64,000 nt of DNA from Lentzea albida (GTDB taxonomy: Bacteria; Actinomycetota; Actinomycetes; Mycobacteriales; Pseudonocardiaceae), in assembly GCF_900111005.1 (NCBI RefSeq), contig NZ_FOFV01000001.1:1053600-1117599 (forward strand), in the 5' to 3' direction. A model generated the notes under the pieces. The model was not told where the DNA came from. It did not search any database and saw only the letters and a program-made list of their open reading frames with translations. The position numbers were made by a program, and so were the translations under genes. Positions 16,808-24,286 of the stretch are shown here, one piece after another. Position 1 is the first letter of the stretch; each line of letters starts with the position of its first letter.

Positions 16808-17535
16808 CCAAGCAAAGCGGCCCTGGCCGCGCTGATCGCCTGCGCGCGGTAGCCGCCGCCGAACAGGACGGCGTGCACGAGCAGCGGGAACAGCTGGTGC
16901 AGCGGCACGCGGGCCTGCCAGCCGTCGGCCAGCGGCGCGACCTCCTGGTACGCGCCCAGCACGTGGTCGAGGAACGGGCAGCCGAAGAGCTGGAGCATCG
17001 CGAGGTCGCTCTCGCGGTGGCCGCCGTGGGCCGCGGGGTCGATGAGCCACACCTGGCCGTCGGCGCCCCACAGCACGTTGCCGCTCCACAGGTCGCCATG
17101 CAGCCGTGCGGGAGGTTCGGGCGGGCCGGCGAGTTCGTCGATACGCGCGAACACCTCGCTCACGTCGATGCCCGCTTCCCGCGCGTACGGCTCGATGCGG
17201 TGTGACGCGAACCACGACGGCCACTCCGGTGCGGGCTCGTTGAGCATCGAGGCCATGCCGATCGTGGCCTCGCGCGGACCGCCGGGCGGGGGAGCGCCGA
17301 ACGCCGGGGCTCCGGTGAGGTGCAGGGCGGCCAGGCGGCGTCCGAAGGTCACGGCCGCCTGAAGATTCGGCTCGCCGTGCGGGATCTCGTCGATCACCAG
17401 CTCGCCCTTGTGCGCACTGTGGACGAACGGGACCGGCGGGCCGCCCTCGACGCGCAGCCACCGCAGGCCGGCCGCCTCGGCGGTGGTGGCCCGAGGTGAC
17501 TGGTGCTTGCGCCTCAGAGCCGCTCGCGGACCCAC
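16804..17535 (-). CDS. Fructosamine kinase family protein, short N-terminus
   Basis: 243 aa from GTG 17535. Kinase-like core: an AEAAGLRWL helix, the catalytic loop RLHGDLWSGNVLW, metal-binding LIDPAAHGGHRESDLAMLQLFG. Family members phosphorylate ketosamines on glycated proteins. The usual first 30-40 residues (the two strands around the glycine-rich loop) are missing: the frame starts only 13 codons before the AEA helix, at GPRAALRRKHQSPRATTAEAAG. Either the protein is truncated or a different start lies within ptpA in another frame. It overlaps the 3' end of ptpA by 22 nt. Confidence 0.8.
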   Translation of the reverse strand: MGPRAALRRKHQSPRATTAEAAGLRWLRVEGGPPVPFVHSAHKGELVIDEIPHGEPNLQAAVTFGRRLAALHLTGAPAFGAPPPGGPREATIGMASMLNEPAPEWPSWFASHRIEPYAREAGIDVSEVFARIDELAGPPEPPARLHGDLWSGNVLWGADGQVWLIDPAAHGGHRESDLAMLQLFGCPFLDHVLGAYQEVAPLADGWQARVPLHQLFPLLVHAVLFGGGYRAQAISAARAALLG

Positions 17536-17966
17536 GCGATCAACCCCGGCATCGCCGCCTCCGTCATGACCAGCACCTCGGCGAACCCGGCGTCGTCGCC
17601 GTAGTACGGGTCCGGCACGTCCACGCCGTCGGCGTCCGGGTCGAACGAACGGAGCAGTCGCACGCGGTCGGGATCGACCATCCGGCGCAACGCGCGGGCG
17701 TGGCCGGAGTCGAGCGCCACCAGCAGGTCGGCGTCCAGGTGTTCGGCGCCGACCTGCGCGGCCACGTGGTCGACGGGATATCCGTTGTCCGCCAGGGACT
17801 TCAACGCGCGCGGATCGGCGGGGTCACCGACGTGCCATCCGCCCGTTCCGGCACTGGACACCCGGACCTGGTGCGACAATCCTTCCCGCGACAACCACTC
17901 TCGGAACACGAGCGCTGCCACGGGGGACCGGCAGATGTTGCCGGTGCAGACGAACGAGACGTGCAT
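17514..17966 (-). CDS. ptpA: Low molecular weight protein-tyrosine phosphatase
   Basis: 150 aa. The P-loop CTGNICRS (residues 7-14, catalytic Cys7, Arg13) opens the protein, and the general acid is in DPYYGDD near residue 120. Length and layout are normal for this family. In mycobacteria PtpA is encoded in the same neighbourhood (near SURF1 and cobD), supporting orthology. ATG start 7 nt after a TAGGCT box, so leaderless. It is first in a three-gene run with the kinase and DUF1349 genes. Confidence 0.93.
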   Translation of the reverse strand: MHVSFVCTGNICRSPVAALVFREWLSREGLSHQVRVSSAGTGGWHVGDPADPRALKSLADNGYPVDHVAAQVGAEHLDADLLVALDSGHARALRRMVDPDRVRLLRSFDPDADGVDVPDPYYGDDAGFAEVLVMTEAAMPGLIAWVRERL

Positions 17967-17973
17967 GGAACGC

Positions 17974-17979
17974 AGCCTA
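17974..17979 (-). promoter_or_regulatory. -10 box of ptpA
   Basis: TAGGCT on the minus strand, 7 nt from the ATG at 17966; predicts a leaderless mRNA. Confidence 0.5.
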
Positions 17980-18050
17980 TGTGGTGCCGCCGCACGGTAA
18001 CGCTCAAGCACTGTCGCAAGATGTACGGACAAACGACATGGAGGCCGCCC

Positions 18051-18257
18051 ATGCAGACAGGTACCGACGTGCCCCCGCAACGGGAGATCATCGGGTGCAC
18101 CGACGCCCTCGGGCGCCGTCGTGCGTTCGAGGTGTACCTCAACGAGAAGGGTCGCGTCTGCTTCCGCACCCCGCCCGGTGAGTCCGCGCAGCTCGACGCG
18201 TTCCAGCTGGACGAGCTGATCAGCCACCTCACCGAGCTCCGCCGCTACATGCAGTGA
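18051..18257 (+). CDS. Small hypothetical protein
   Basis: 68 aa, MQTGTDVPPQREI onwards, compact alpha/beta composition with REIIGCTDALGRRRAFEVYL in the middle and an amphipathic C-terminal helix (LDEFQ-like LDAFQLDELISHLTELRRYM). Start at ATG 18051 is favoured by GGAGG 7 nt upstream; another in-frame ATG is at 18021. Not recognised, though codon use and ribosome site look like a real gene. Not coupled to neighbours: 36 nt and a separate promoter precede cobC. Confidence 0.7.
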   Translation: MQTGTDVPPQREIIGCTDALGRRRAFEVYLNEKGRVCFRTPPGESAQLDAFQLDELISHLTELRRYMQ

Positions 18258-18280
18258 CGTGGTGCTCTGGGCCGGTCGCC

Positions 18281-18286
18281 TAGAAT
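18281..18286 (+). promoter_or_regulatory. -10 box of the cobC operon
   Basis: TAGAAT, close to consensus, 7 nt before ATG 18294. Predicts a leaderless transcript covering cobC, the Nif3-like gene and the zinc-ribbon gene, which overlap one another. Confidence 0.55.
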
Positions 18287-18293
18287 CCGCGCG

Positions 18294-19289
18294 ATGACCA
18301 GCCCAGACCTGCGCCACCACGGTGACGTCGACGCCGCACCGGGCCTCGCCGACTTCGCCGTCAACGTGCGGGTGCCGCACCCGCCCGATTGGCTGCGCGA
18401 ACGGCTGGCCGCGGCGCTCGGCGAGCTCGGACGTTATCCCTCGGTACCGGCTGAAGAGCGCGCCCGTGAGGCGGTCGCACGCCGTCACGGGCGCTCGCCG
18501 GACGAGGTCCTCCTGCTCAACGGTGCCGCCGAGGGCTTCGCGCTGCTGCCGAAGCTCGCGCCGCGCCGTGCCGCGATCGTCCACCCCGGCTTCACCGAGC
18601 CCGAGGTGGCGTTCCGCGACGCCGGCATCCCCGTCGAGCACGTGCTGCTCGACGGCGACTTCCGGCTGCGTCCGATCACGACCGACGCCGACCTGGTCGT
18701 CATCGGCAACCCCACGAACCCGACGTCCGTGCTGCACGAGGCCGCCGCGCTCAAGGAGCTGCCCGGCAGGCTGGTCGTCGACGAGGCGTTCATGGACGCC
18801 GTGCCCGGCGAGCCCGAGTCGCTCGCGCACGACCCGGACGTGCTGGTGCTGCGCAGCCTGACCAAGACCTGGGGCCTCGCGGGCCTGCGCGCCGGCTACT
18901 TCCTCGGCGACCCGGAGACGCTGCGACGGCTGGCGCACGGCCGTCCGCATTGGCCCGTGGGCAGTCTCACGCTCGAAGCGATCACGGCGTGCTGCGAGCC
19001 GTTCGCGCTGGAGGAGTCCGCGCGGTTCGCGCTGGAGGCCGAACAGCACGCCGCGTACGCGTTGGAGCAGCTCCAAGACCTCGTCGTCGTTGCCCCGAAA
19101 GGGCCGTTCCTGCTGATCAGGGCGCCGCGCGGCACGCGAGAGGCGTTGCGGGACAAGGGGATCGCGGTCCGCCGCTGCGACACGTTCCCCGGACTGGACG
19201 ACACGTACCTGCGGGTGGCGATCCGGCCGCCGGAGGAGTTCGCGGTGTTCGTGGACGCGCTGCGGGTAGTGATGGAGGAACTGGCGTGA
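18294..19289 (+). CDS. cobC: Rv2231c-type PLP-dependent CobC aminotransferase-fold protein
   Basis: 331 aa fold-type I PLP enzyme. The PLP lysine is near residue 191 in [19 protein letters not shown], with [10 protein letters not shown] and VVDEAFMD as other cofactor-binding segments. Family members are threonine-phosphate decarboxylase/histidinol-phosphate aminotransferase-like and supply aminopropanol phosphate for cobalamin; cobD is 4 kb upstream. It is the first of three coupled genes, matching mycobacterial Rv2231c-Rv2230c-Rv2229c. Confidence 0.88.
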   Translation: MTSPDLRHHGDVDAAPGLADFAVNVRVPHPPDWLRERLAAALGELGRYPSVPAEERAREAVARRHGRSPDEVLLLNGAAEGFALLPKLAPRRAAIVHPGFTEPEVAFRDAGIPVEHVLLDGDFRLRPITTDADLVVIGNPTNPTSVLHEAAALKELPGRLVVDEAFMDAVPGEPESLAHDPDVLVLRSLTKTWGLAGLRAGYFLGDPETLRRLAHGRPHWPVGSLTLEAITACCEPFALEESARFALEAEQHAAYALEQLQDLVVVAPKGPFLLIRAPRGTREALRDKGIAVRRCDTFPGLDDTYLRVAIRPPEEFAVFVDALRVVMEELA

Positions 19290-20110
19290 AGCTCGCCGAC
19301 GTGATCGCGGTCCTGGAGTCCGCGTATCCGCCGAAGACCGCCGAGTCGTGGGACGCGGTCGGCCTGGTCTGCGGTGACCCCGGGGAGGAGGTCACCAGGG
19401 TCCTGGTCTGCGTCGACCCCACGTCGTCCACAGTGGACGAGGCGCTGGAGGGCGGCGCGCAGCTCCTGCTCGCGCACCACCCGCTGCTCCTGCGCGGTGT
19501 CAACGGGGTTCCGGCCGACGAGCCCAAGGGGGCGTTGGTGCACAGGCTGATCCGGGGCGGCGCCGCGCTGTACTGCGCGCACACCAACGCCGACAGCGCG
19601 TTGCCCGGCGTCTCGGACGCTCTCGCGCAGGCCATCGGCCTCACGGTCACCGGCCCGCTCGAAGCAGGCGAGGAGGGTGGCACCGGCATCGGCCGCATCG
19701 GCGAGCTCGCGGCCCCCGAGCCGCTCAGCGCGTTCGCCCAGCGGGTGGCCGACGCCCTGCCCGCGACCGTGCAGGGCGTGCGGGCCGCGGGAGACCCGGA
19801 CCGCCCGATCAGGCGCGTCGCGGTGTGCGGCGGAGCGGGCGACAGCTACCTGGCGACGGCGAAGCGAGCCGGCGTCGACGCCTACGTGACGGCCGACCTG
19901 AGGCACCACCCGGCCAGCGAGCACATCGAGTCCGGCGGGCCCGCGTTGGTCGACGTCGCGCACTGGGCCAGCGAGTGGCCGTGGTGCGAGCAGGCGGCGG
20001 AGATCCTGCGGTCGGCCTTCGGCGGTAGGGTCGACGTACTCGTCTCCACTCGCCGGACCGATCCGTGGACCGTCGGTGCGACGAGCACAGCAGCAGGAGG
20101 ACTTGCGTGA
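19286..20110 (+). CDS. Nif3-like dinuclear metal centre hexameric protein
   Basis: 274 aa from GTG 19286 (GTGA overlap with cobC). Nif3/YbgI signatures: [29 protein letters not shown] (metal His pair), [18 protein letters not shown] and the C-terminal [10 protein letters not shown] ... [11 protein letters not shown], which supply the remaining ligands. Forms a toroidal hexamer; GTP cyclohydrolase-like or metal-chaperone functions are proposed but unproven. The mycobacterial counterpart is Rv2230c. Confidence 0.92.
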   Translation: MKLADVIAVLESAYPPKTAESWDAVGLVCGDPGEEVTRVLVCVDPTSSTVDEALEGGAQLLLAHHPLLLRGVNGVPADEPKGALVHRLIRGGAALYCAHTNADSALPGVSDALAQAIGLTVTGPLEAGEEGGTGIGRIGELAAPEPLSAFAQRVADALPATVQGVRAAGDPDRPIRRVAVCGGAGDSYLATAKRAGVDAYVTADLRHHPASEHIESGGPALVDVAHWASEWPWCEQAAEILRSAFGGRVDVLVSTRRTDPWTVGATSTAAGGLA

Positions 20111-20844
20111 AAGCCGATCCCGCAGTGCAGCGCAGGCTGCTCGACCTGGCCGAGGTCGACGCCGAACTGGCGCGCGTCACCCACCGTCGCCGCACGCTGC
20201 CCGAGATCGCGGAGATCACCGAGGTCGAGCAGCTGGTGCGCACCAAGCAGGACGCGCTGGTGGCCGTCGAGACGACGCTCACCGACCTCGACCGCGACGT
20301 GAAGCGCCAGGAGACCGAGATCGACCAGGTCCGCGCCCGCGGCGAGCGCGACCGCAAGCTGCTGCAGTCCGGCTCCGTCGGCGCCAAGCAGCTCACCGAC
20401 CTCGAGCACGAGCTCGCCACCATCCAGCGCCGCCAGGGCATCCTCGAGGACGACCTCCTGGAGCTCATGGAACGCCGCGAGGCCGTCGAGGCCGACGTCT
20501 CCTTCGCGAGGGTCGAGCTCGACAAGGCCAGCGAGAAGCTCGAAGACGCCAAGGGCCGCCGCGACGCCGCCCTCGCCGACCTCGAGGCCGTCGAGACCAG
20601 GCGCACCACCGACCGCTCGACGATGGCCAAGGGCTTCCCCGACGACCTGCTGAAGCTCTACGACCGCCAGCGCGAGCAGCGGGGCATCGGCGCCGCGCTG
20701 ATCCAGTCCCGCCGCTGCGGCGCGTGCCGGATCGAGCTCGACCGCAGCGCCGTCGCGAAGGTCAAGGAGGCGGCGGCCGACGAGGTCGTGCGCTGCGAGG
20801 AGTGCGGCGCGATCATGGTCCGCACCACGGAGTCCGGCCTGTAG
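20107..20844 (+). CDS. Coiled-coil zinc-ribbon protein (Rv2229c-like, C4-type)
   Basis: 245 aa from GTG 20107, overlapping the previous stop. Residues about 10-180 are long coiled coil; the C-terminus has [10 protein letters not shown] and [11 protein letters not shown], a four-cysteine zinc ribbon. The layout matches the CT398/Rv2229c family (helical hairpin plus ribbon), a likely nucleic-acid- or secretion-related adaptor with no defined reaction. In mycobacteria the RNase H/phosphatase gene follows directly; here 2 kb of other genes intervene. Confidence 0.9.
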   Translation: MKADPAVQRRLLDLAEVDAELARVTHRRRTLPEIAEITEVEQLVRTKQDALVAVETTLTDLDRDVKRQETEIDQVRARGERDRKLLQSGSVGAKQLTDLEHELATIQRRQGILEDDLLELMERREAVEADVSFARVELDKASEKLEDAKGRRDAALADLEAVETRRTTDRSTMAKGFPDDLLKLYDRQREQRGIGAALIQSRRCGACRIELDRSAVAKVKEAAADEVVRCEECGAIMVRTTESGL

Positions 20845-20910
20845 GACGTTCCGGGGATGAGGGGCTGCCCGCGGTGAACTGGATTCCCAGTCCGACTTCC
20901 GGGGACCAGC

Positions 20911-21369
20911 TCACTCCTCGGCGATGATCGCCGACCACGACGACCCCTCCGCGCGGTTGTCGAGCACCTCCATCAACGAGTCGGTGAGTGGCACGGACCG
21001 CACGGTCTCCAGCACCTCGGCGACCTGTTCCGGTGTGCCCGCTCCCTCGGGCAGCCCGGTGCCGTCGACCCACGACACGGCAACGGCGGCCCGCTCGCCG
21101 AACGTGATCACCTCGGTGAGCGGCACCAGCACCTGGAACGGCAGGTCTGCTCCGGCCAGCCGCCGCAGCACCTCGGTGCGGCGAGGCAGCGAGGTAGCGT
21201 CCAGCGGTCGCCGACTGACCCGGACGGCGGCGACACCGGGGATCAGCAGCACCTCGTGGATGGTGCCGTCGGGTGCGACGACGGCGTTGTCGAGCGGGGT
21301 GCCGGGCAGCAGTGCGGAGGCGACGTCCAGCAGGTGCGGGGCGGGCTTGATCACGTCCGGAATCTGCAA
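20911..21369 (-). pseudogene. Phosphotransferase (APH-like) N-terminal remnant
   Basis: 152 codons from TTG 21369. The protein looks like the N-lobe of an aminoglycoside-phosphotransferase-fold kinase: an APDGTIHEVLLIPGVAAVRVSRR strand pair, RRTEVLRRLAGADLPFQVLVPL and VAVSWVDGTGLP hinge. It stops at SSWSAIIAEE before any catalytic HGD..N loop or metal DFD motif, which do not occur in any frame downstream. No ATG or ribosome site precedes it, and the 12-bp repeat shared with the far side of the HNH gene lies across its 5' end. Best read as a truncated relic, though a short expressed protein cannot be excluded. Confidence 0.55.
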
Positions 21370-21375
21370 CGCGAG
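21364..21375 (+). repeat. 12-bp direct repeat, left copy
   Basis: CTGCAACGCGAG, identical to 22642-22653. The two copies bracket the HNH nuclease gene. This copy covers the first codons of the phosphotransferase remnant. Confidence 0.5.
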
Positions 21376-21384
21376 TCTTCGTCG

Positions 21385-22587
21385 CTACCCGCGGTAGACG
21401 TTGGCGCGGTGCCAGGTGAAATAGCCCTCGGAGCCGGTGCGGTGTGCTCCGCAGGGCCGTCCGTCCAGCTCGTTGAGGTGGTCGTGCAGCCGCCCGCGCA
21501 ACCCGTGCTCGAACCAGGCGCGGACGCGACCGGTGTCGTCCACGGTGACGTGGCCGGACTCGAACAGGCTGTCGCACCCGAACGTGCAGGCCAGCATCGC
21601 CACATTGGTCAGGTCGTTGCGTTCGTCGTCGGTGCACAACGATCGCTTCTTGATGTGCGCCGCGACGAGGAAGTCCCCGGGGAAGTCATGCCCGCACAGG
21701 TCGCAGGGAGCGACGGTCCGGCCGCCGAGCAACACCCTGCGCAGCTCCCGCTGTTCTTTGCGGGTCGTGACCTGCGCGCTGCCGTCGAGCACGGCGAATT
21801 TCCGCACGCGCACCGGGAACTTCGCCTCGTGCAACGTGACGACGGCCGGCCGGAGCGAGATGGCCGTGCCGGGAACGGTCGCCAGCACGGCCCCGACGAA
21901 CGAGGACCGGTGCCCGAGCTCGTCGACGTTGACGAGCACCGACCCCTGCGCGTGCAGCTTCTCCAGACCGGCCTCGACGTCGCGAACGTCGACCCATGTC
22001 CCCTCCGGCGACCTGTCGGTGCTCACCAGCACGCGCTTGTCCTCGACCGCGACGATGGTGTTCACACTGCCGGTCAGCGTCTCGATCGGATCCCCGATGA
22101 GCGACCGCAGCAGTGCCGACGCGTCCGGCGCCTCACCCCGGCTCGCGCGTCGTGCCAGGTCCGCGGCGAGGCAATCGGCGTCGTCGGCGGCGTAACCGGG
22201 CACCCGCAGCCGGAGCCGGATCTGCTTGGTGGCGTTGCCGTCCTGGTTCCGGCCGACCTTCCCCTGCGCGCGGCCGAGGCTCCTGCGCAACGCCTCGACG
22301 TCGGGCGTCGCCGCCAGCACGACCGGCGCCTCGACGATGGTACGTTCCGCCTCGGGCAGGTGCCTGGCCGGCGCGGAGTCCACGACTCCGCTCACCAGCA
22401 CCGCGCCGCGCTCGCGAAGCCGGCGGAGCAGCAGCTCCAGGGCGAGGTTGTACTGGTGGTTGCGGCCGTGCGGGCTCCCGATGACCTTGCCGCCGGCGCT
22501 CTTCATGACCAGCGCGAGGTGGTCGCCGTCCGGCTCCACCTCGAACTCGGCGTTGAGCACGGCACCGGCGTCGTCTGTTGCGCGCAT
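21385..22587 (-). CDS. HNH endonuclease domain protein
   Basis: 400 aa from ATG 22587. The C-terminal third has a cysteine-bearing HNH fold: CDLCGHDFPGDFLVAAHIKKRS, then NVAMLACTFGCDSLFESGHVTVDD (paired Cys residues, catalytic His in AAHI, Asn and a final His). The N-terminal 270 residues (EFEVEPDGDHLALVMKSAGGK, NHQYNLALELLLRRLRERG) are not recognised and could be a DNA-recognition module, as in modification-dependent restriction enzymes. It has no methyltransferase partner. The gene lies between tRNA-Leu and a gene remnant, inside an otherwise conserved backbone cluster, and is bracketed by a 12-bp repeat. A type IV restriction role is plausible but unproven. Confidence 0.8.
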   Translation of the reverse strand: MRATDDAGAVLNAEFEVEPDGDHLALVMKSAGGKVIGSPHGRNHQYNLALELLLRRLRERGAVLVSGVVDSAPARHLPEAERTIVEAPVVLAATPDVEALRRSLGRAQGKVGRNQDGNATKQIRLRLRVPGYAADDADCLAADLARRASRGEAPDASALLRSLIGDPIETLTGSVNTIVAVEDKRVLVSTDRSPEGTWVDVRDVEAGLEKLHAQGSVLVNVDELGHRSSFVGAVLATVPGTAISLRPAVVTLHEAKFPVRVRKFAVLDGSAQVTTRKEQRELRRVLLGGRTVAPCDLCGHDFPGDFLVAAHIKKRSLCTDDERNDLTNVAMLACTFGCDSLFESGHVTVDDTGRVRAWFEHGLRGRLHDHLNELDGRPCGAHRTGSEGYFTWHRANVYRG

Positions 22588-22641
22588 GCCTCCATCATCG
22601 GTGCCCGTGGTGAGCGGGTTACCGCGAGTGTGCGCCGGAAC

Positions 22642-22653
22642 CTGCAACGCGAG
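22642..22653 (+). repeat. 12-bp direct repeat, right copy
   Basis: CTGCAACGCGAG again; its last 6 bases belong to the left arm of the strong hairpin at 22648-22690. Confidence 0.5.
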
Positions 22654-22690
22654 AGGGCGGGTGCTCGTGGTGAGCACCCGCCCTCTCGCG
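22648..22690 (-). terminator. Strong hairpin terminator after tRNA-Leu
   Basis: A perfect 19-bp stem (22648-22666 with 22672-22690) and 5-nt loop, rich in G and C. It lies 13 nt beyond the 3' end of the tRNA on the minus strand and 61 nt before the HNH start. It has no long T-run, which is common for actinobacterial terminators. It should isolate the HNH gene from tRNA transcription. Confidence 0.8.
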
Positions 22691-22702
22691 TGTGGATAAA
22701 GC

Positions 22703-22788
22703 TGGTGTCCGAGGGGGGACTTGAACCCCCACGCCCTTACGGGCACTAGCACCTCAAGCTAGCGCGTCTGCCATTCCGCCACCCAGAC
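22703..22788 (-). tRNA. tRNA-Leu (anticodon GAG)
   Basis: On the minus strand the gene folds completely: 7-bp acceptor stem from GTCTGGG, D-arm GGCGGAATGGCAGACGCG-type (class II), anticodon stem CTAGC/GCTAG with loop TTGAGGT (anticodon GAG, reads CUC/CUU), a long variable arm (TGCCCGTAAGGGCGT), T-arm GGGGG-TTCAAGT-CCCCC, discriminator A and an encoded CCA (22703-22705). The island with the HNH nuclease lies directly on its 3' side, where integration is common. Confidence 0.96.
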
Positions 22789-22835
22789 TGATGTGAACAG
22801 AATACAGGGTGCCAGGAGGGGTCTGAACGCGGGGT

Positions 22836-22841
22836 TACGAT
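22836..22841 (+). promoter_or_regulatory. -10 box of the RNase H/phosphatase gene
   Basis: TACGAT, 6 nt before GTG 22848; no ribosome site, leaderless start likely. Confidence 0.5.
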
Positions 22842-22847
22842 CGGCCC

Positions 22848-23939
22848 GTGAAGGTGATCGTCGAGGCGGATGGCGGCTCGCGGGGCAACCCCGGACCTGC
22901 TGGTTACGGTGCGGTCGTGCGCGACAGGCTCAGCGGCGAGACCTTGGCCGAGCGCAAGGGGTTCATCGGGGTCGCGACCAACAACGTGGCCGAGTACCAG
23001 GGGCTGATCGCCGGGCTGCGGGCCGCGCGGGAGCTCGGTGCCGAGGTCGTCGACGTGCGGATGGACTCCAAGCTCGTCGTCGAGCAGATGTCCGGGCGCT
23101 GGAAGATCAAGCACCCCTCGATGCAGCCGCTCGCGCGGGAGGCGCAGGAGGTGGCGCGCGGGTTCGCGAAGATCACCTACGAGTGGATCCCTCGGGAGCG
23201 CAACAAGCAGGCCGACCGGCTGGCCAACGAGGCCATGGACGGCGAGGGCCGCCCCGAGGAGGCCGAAGAGCCTGCGGAGGCCAAGGCCGAGGGGGACAGG
23301 CAGCCGCACTGGAGCGGTGCGGTCGGGGAGCCCACGCGGATCATCCTGCTGCGGCACGGGCAGACGAAGCTGTCGGTCGACCGGCGCTACTCGGGGCGCG
23401 GCGACCACCCGTTGACGGACCTCGGGCTCGAGCAGGCGGAGAAGGCGGCGGCCAGGCTGTCCAAGTTGGACGGCATCGCGGCCGTCATCTCCTCACCGCT
23501 GCAGCGCGCGCACCAGACGGCCCAGAAGCTCGCCGACAGGATCGGCCTCGAGGTGGTCACGCACCAGGGCCTCATCGAGACCGACTTCGGCACGTGGGAA
23601 GGGCTGACGTTCGCCGAGGCGAGCGCGCAGGACCCCGAGGTGCACCGCCGGTGGCTCGGCGACACCTCGGTCACACCGCCGAACGGCGAGAGCTTCGACC
23701 AGGTGCACGCCAGGGTGCGCAGGGCGCGCACGGACATCATCGCGAGGTACGGCGGCAAGACGGTGGTGCTGGTCAGCCACGTCACGCCGATCAAGACGAT
23801 GCTCCGGCAGGCGCTGGACGTCGGGCCCCAGTTCCTGTTCCGGATGCACCTCGACCTGACGGGCGTGTCGATCGCCGAGTTCTACCCGGACGGGCACGCG
23901 TCGGTGAAGCTCATCAACGACACCTCGCACCTCGGCTGA
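22848..23939 (+). CDS. Bifunctional RNase H / acid phosphatase (Rv2228c-like)
   Basis: 363 aa. N-terminal RNase HI domain (about residues 1-135) with its acidic residues in EADGGSRGNPGPAGYG, NVAEYQGL, RMDSKLVVEQM and NKQADRLANEAM. After a Glu/Ala-rich linker, a histidine-phosphatase domain starts at about residue 165: LLRHGQTKLSVDRRYSGRGDHPLT, SPLQRAHQTA, ETDFGTWEGLTF and VSHVTPIK. In M. tuberculosis this fusion removes RNA from hybrids and has a CobC-like phosphatase domain acting on alpha-ribazole phosphate. Its usual upstream partners (Nif3-like, zinc ribbon) are 2 kb away across the HNH island. Confidence 0.95.
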   Translation: MKVIVEADGGSRGNPGPAGYGAVVRDRLSGETLAERKGFIGVATNNVAEYQGLIAGLRAARELGAEVVDVRMDSKLVVEQMSGRWKIKHPSMQPLAREAQEVARGFAKITYEWIPRERNKQADRLANEAMDGEGRPEEAEEPAEAKAEGDRQPHWSGAVGEPTRIILLRHGQTKLSVDRRYSGRGDHPLTDLGLEQAEKAAARLSKLDGIAAVISSPLQRAHQTAQKLADRIGLEVVTHQGLIETDFGTWEGLTFAEASAQDPEVHRRWLGDTSVTPPNGESFDQVHARVRRARTDIIARYGGKTVVLVSHVTPIKTMLRQALDVGPQFLFRMHLDLTGVSIAEFYPDGHASVKLINDTSHLG

Positions 23940-23941
23940 CG

Positions 23942-24238
23942 TCAGCGCGACGAGGAACGGCGGCGCACCAGCAGCAGTACGCCCGCGGTGGCCGCTCCTG
24001 CCAGGAGACCGCTCACCAGCACCGCGACGCTGGGCCCGGCGGTCATGTCCTTGGGGCGCGCGTTGCGCATCTCCTCCTCGGTCCAGCCCGAACCCGGTGA
24101 CGAGGACGGCAGGCTGGTCGAGGTGGGCTGGGACGCGGCCGGCTCGTCCGGGCCGCCCAGCAGCAGGAAGCCTGCAACGCCCACCACCAGTGCGGCGGCC
24201 GCCGCGGCCAGGACGATGTGGAGCAGCTTCACGGTCAT
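23942..24238 (-). CDS. Small membrane protein with a WT-x-x-x-M motif
   Basis: 98 aa. Residues 4-28 form a hydrophobic N-terminal segment (signal peptide or anchor), then a Pro/Ser/Thr-rich stretch, then GWTEEEMRNARPKDM (51-65), then a second membrane segment (70-91) and a basic tail RRRSSSR. The WT..RM..A.P-like motif also occurs in the propeptide of the serine protease encoded just upstream (YWTPERMAEAKNAD). It probably sits in the membrane with the motif outside. Function unknown; it may interact with or be recognised by the same partner as the protease propeptide. It is 48 nt after the protease gene, likely the same transcript. Confidence 0.75.
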   Translation of the reverse strand: MTVKLLHIVLAAAAAALVVGVAGFLLLGGPDEPAASQPTSTSLPSSSPGSGWTEEEMRNARPKDMTAGPSVAVLVSGLLAGAATAGVLLLVRRRSSSR

Positions 24239-24286
24239 CCCTCCCGAGGGGCCGGGCGGACCGCTCCGCCCGGCCGGTGACCAGGT

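Noticed and set aside
21437..22699. Plus-strand ORFs antisense to the HNH gene
   Set aside because: Shadows with Ser/Arg/Thr-rich composition; the HNH motif is on the minus strand.
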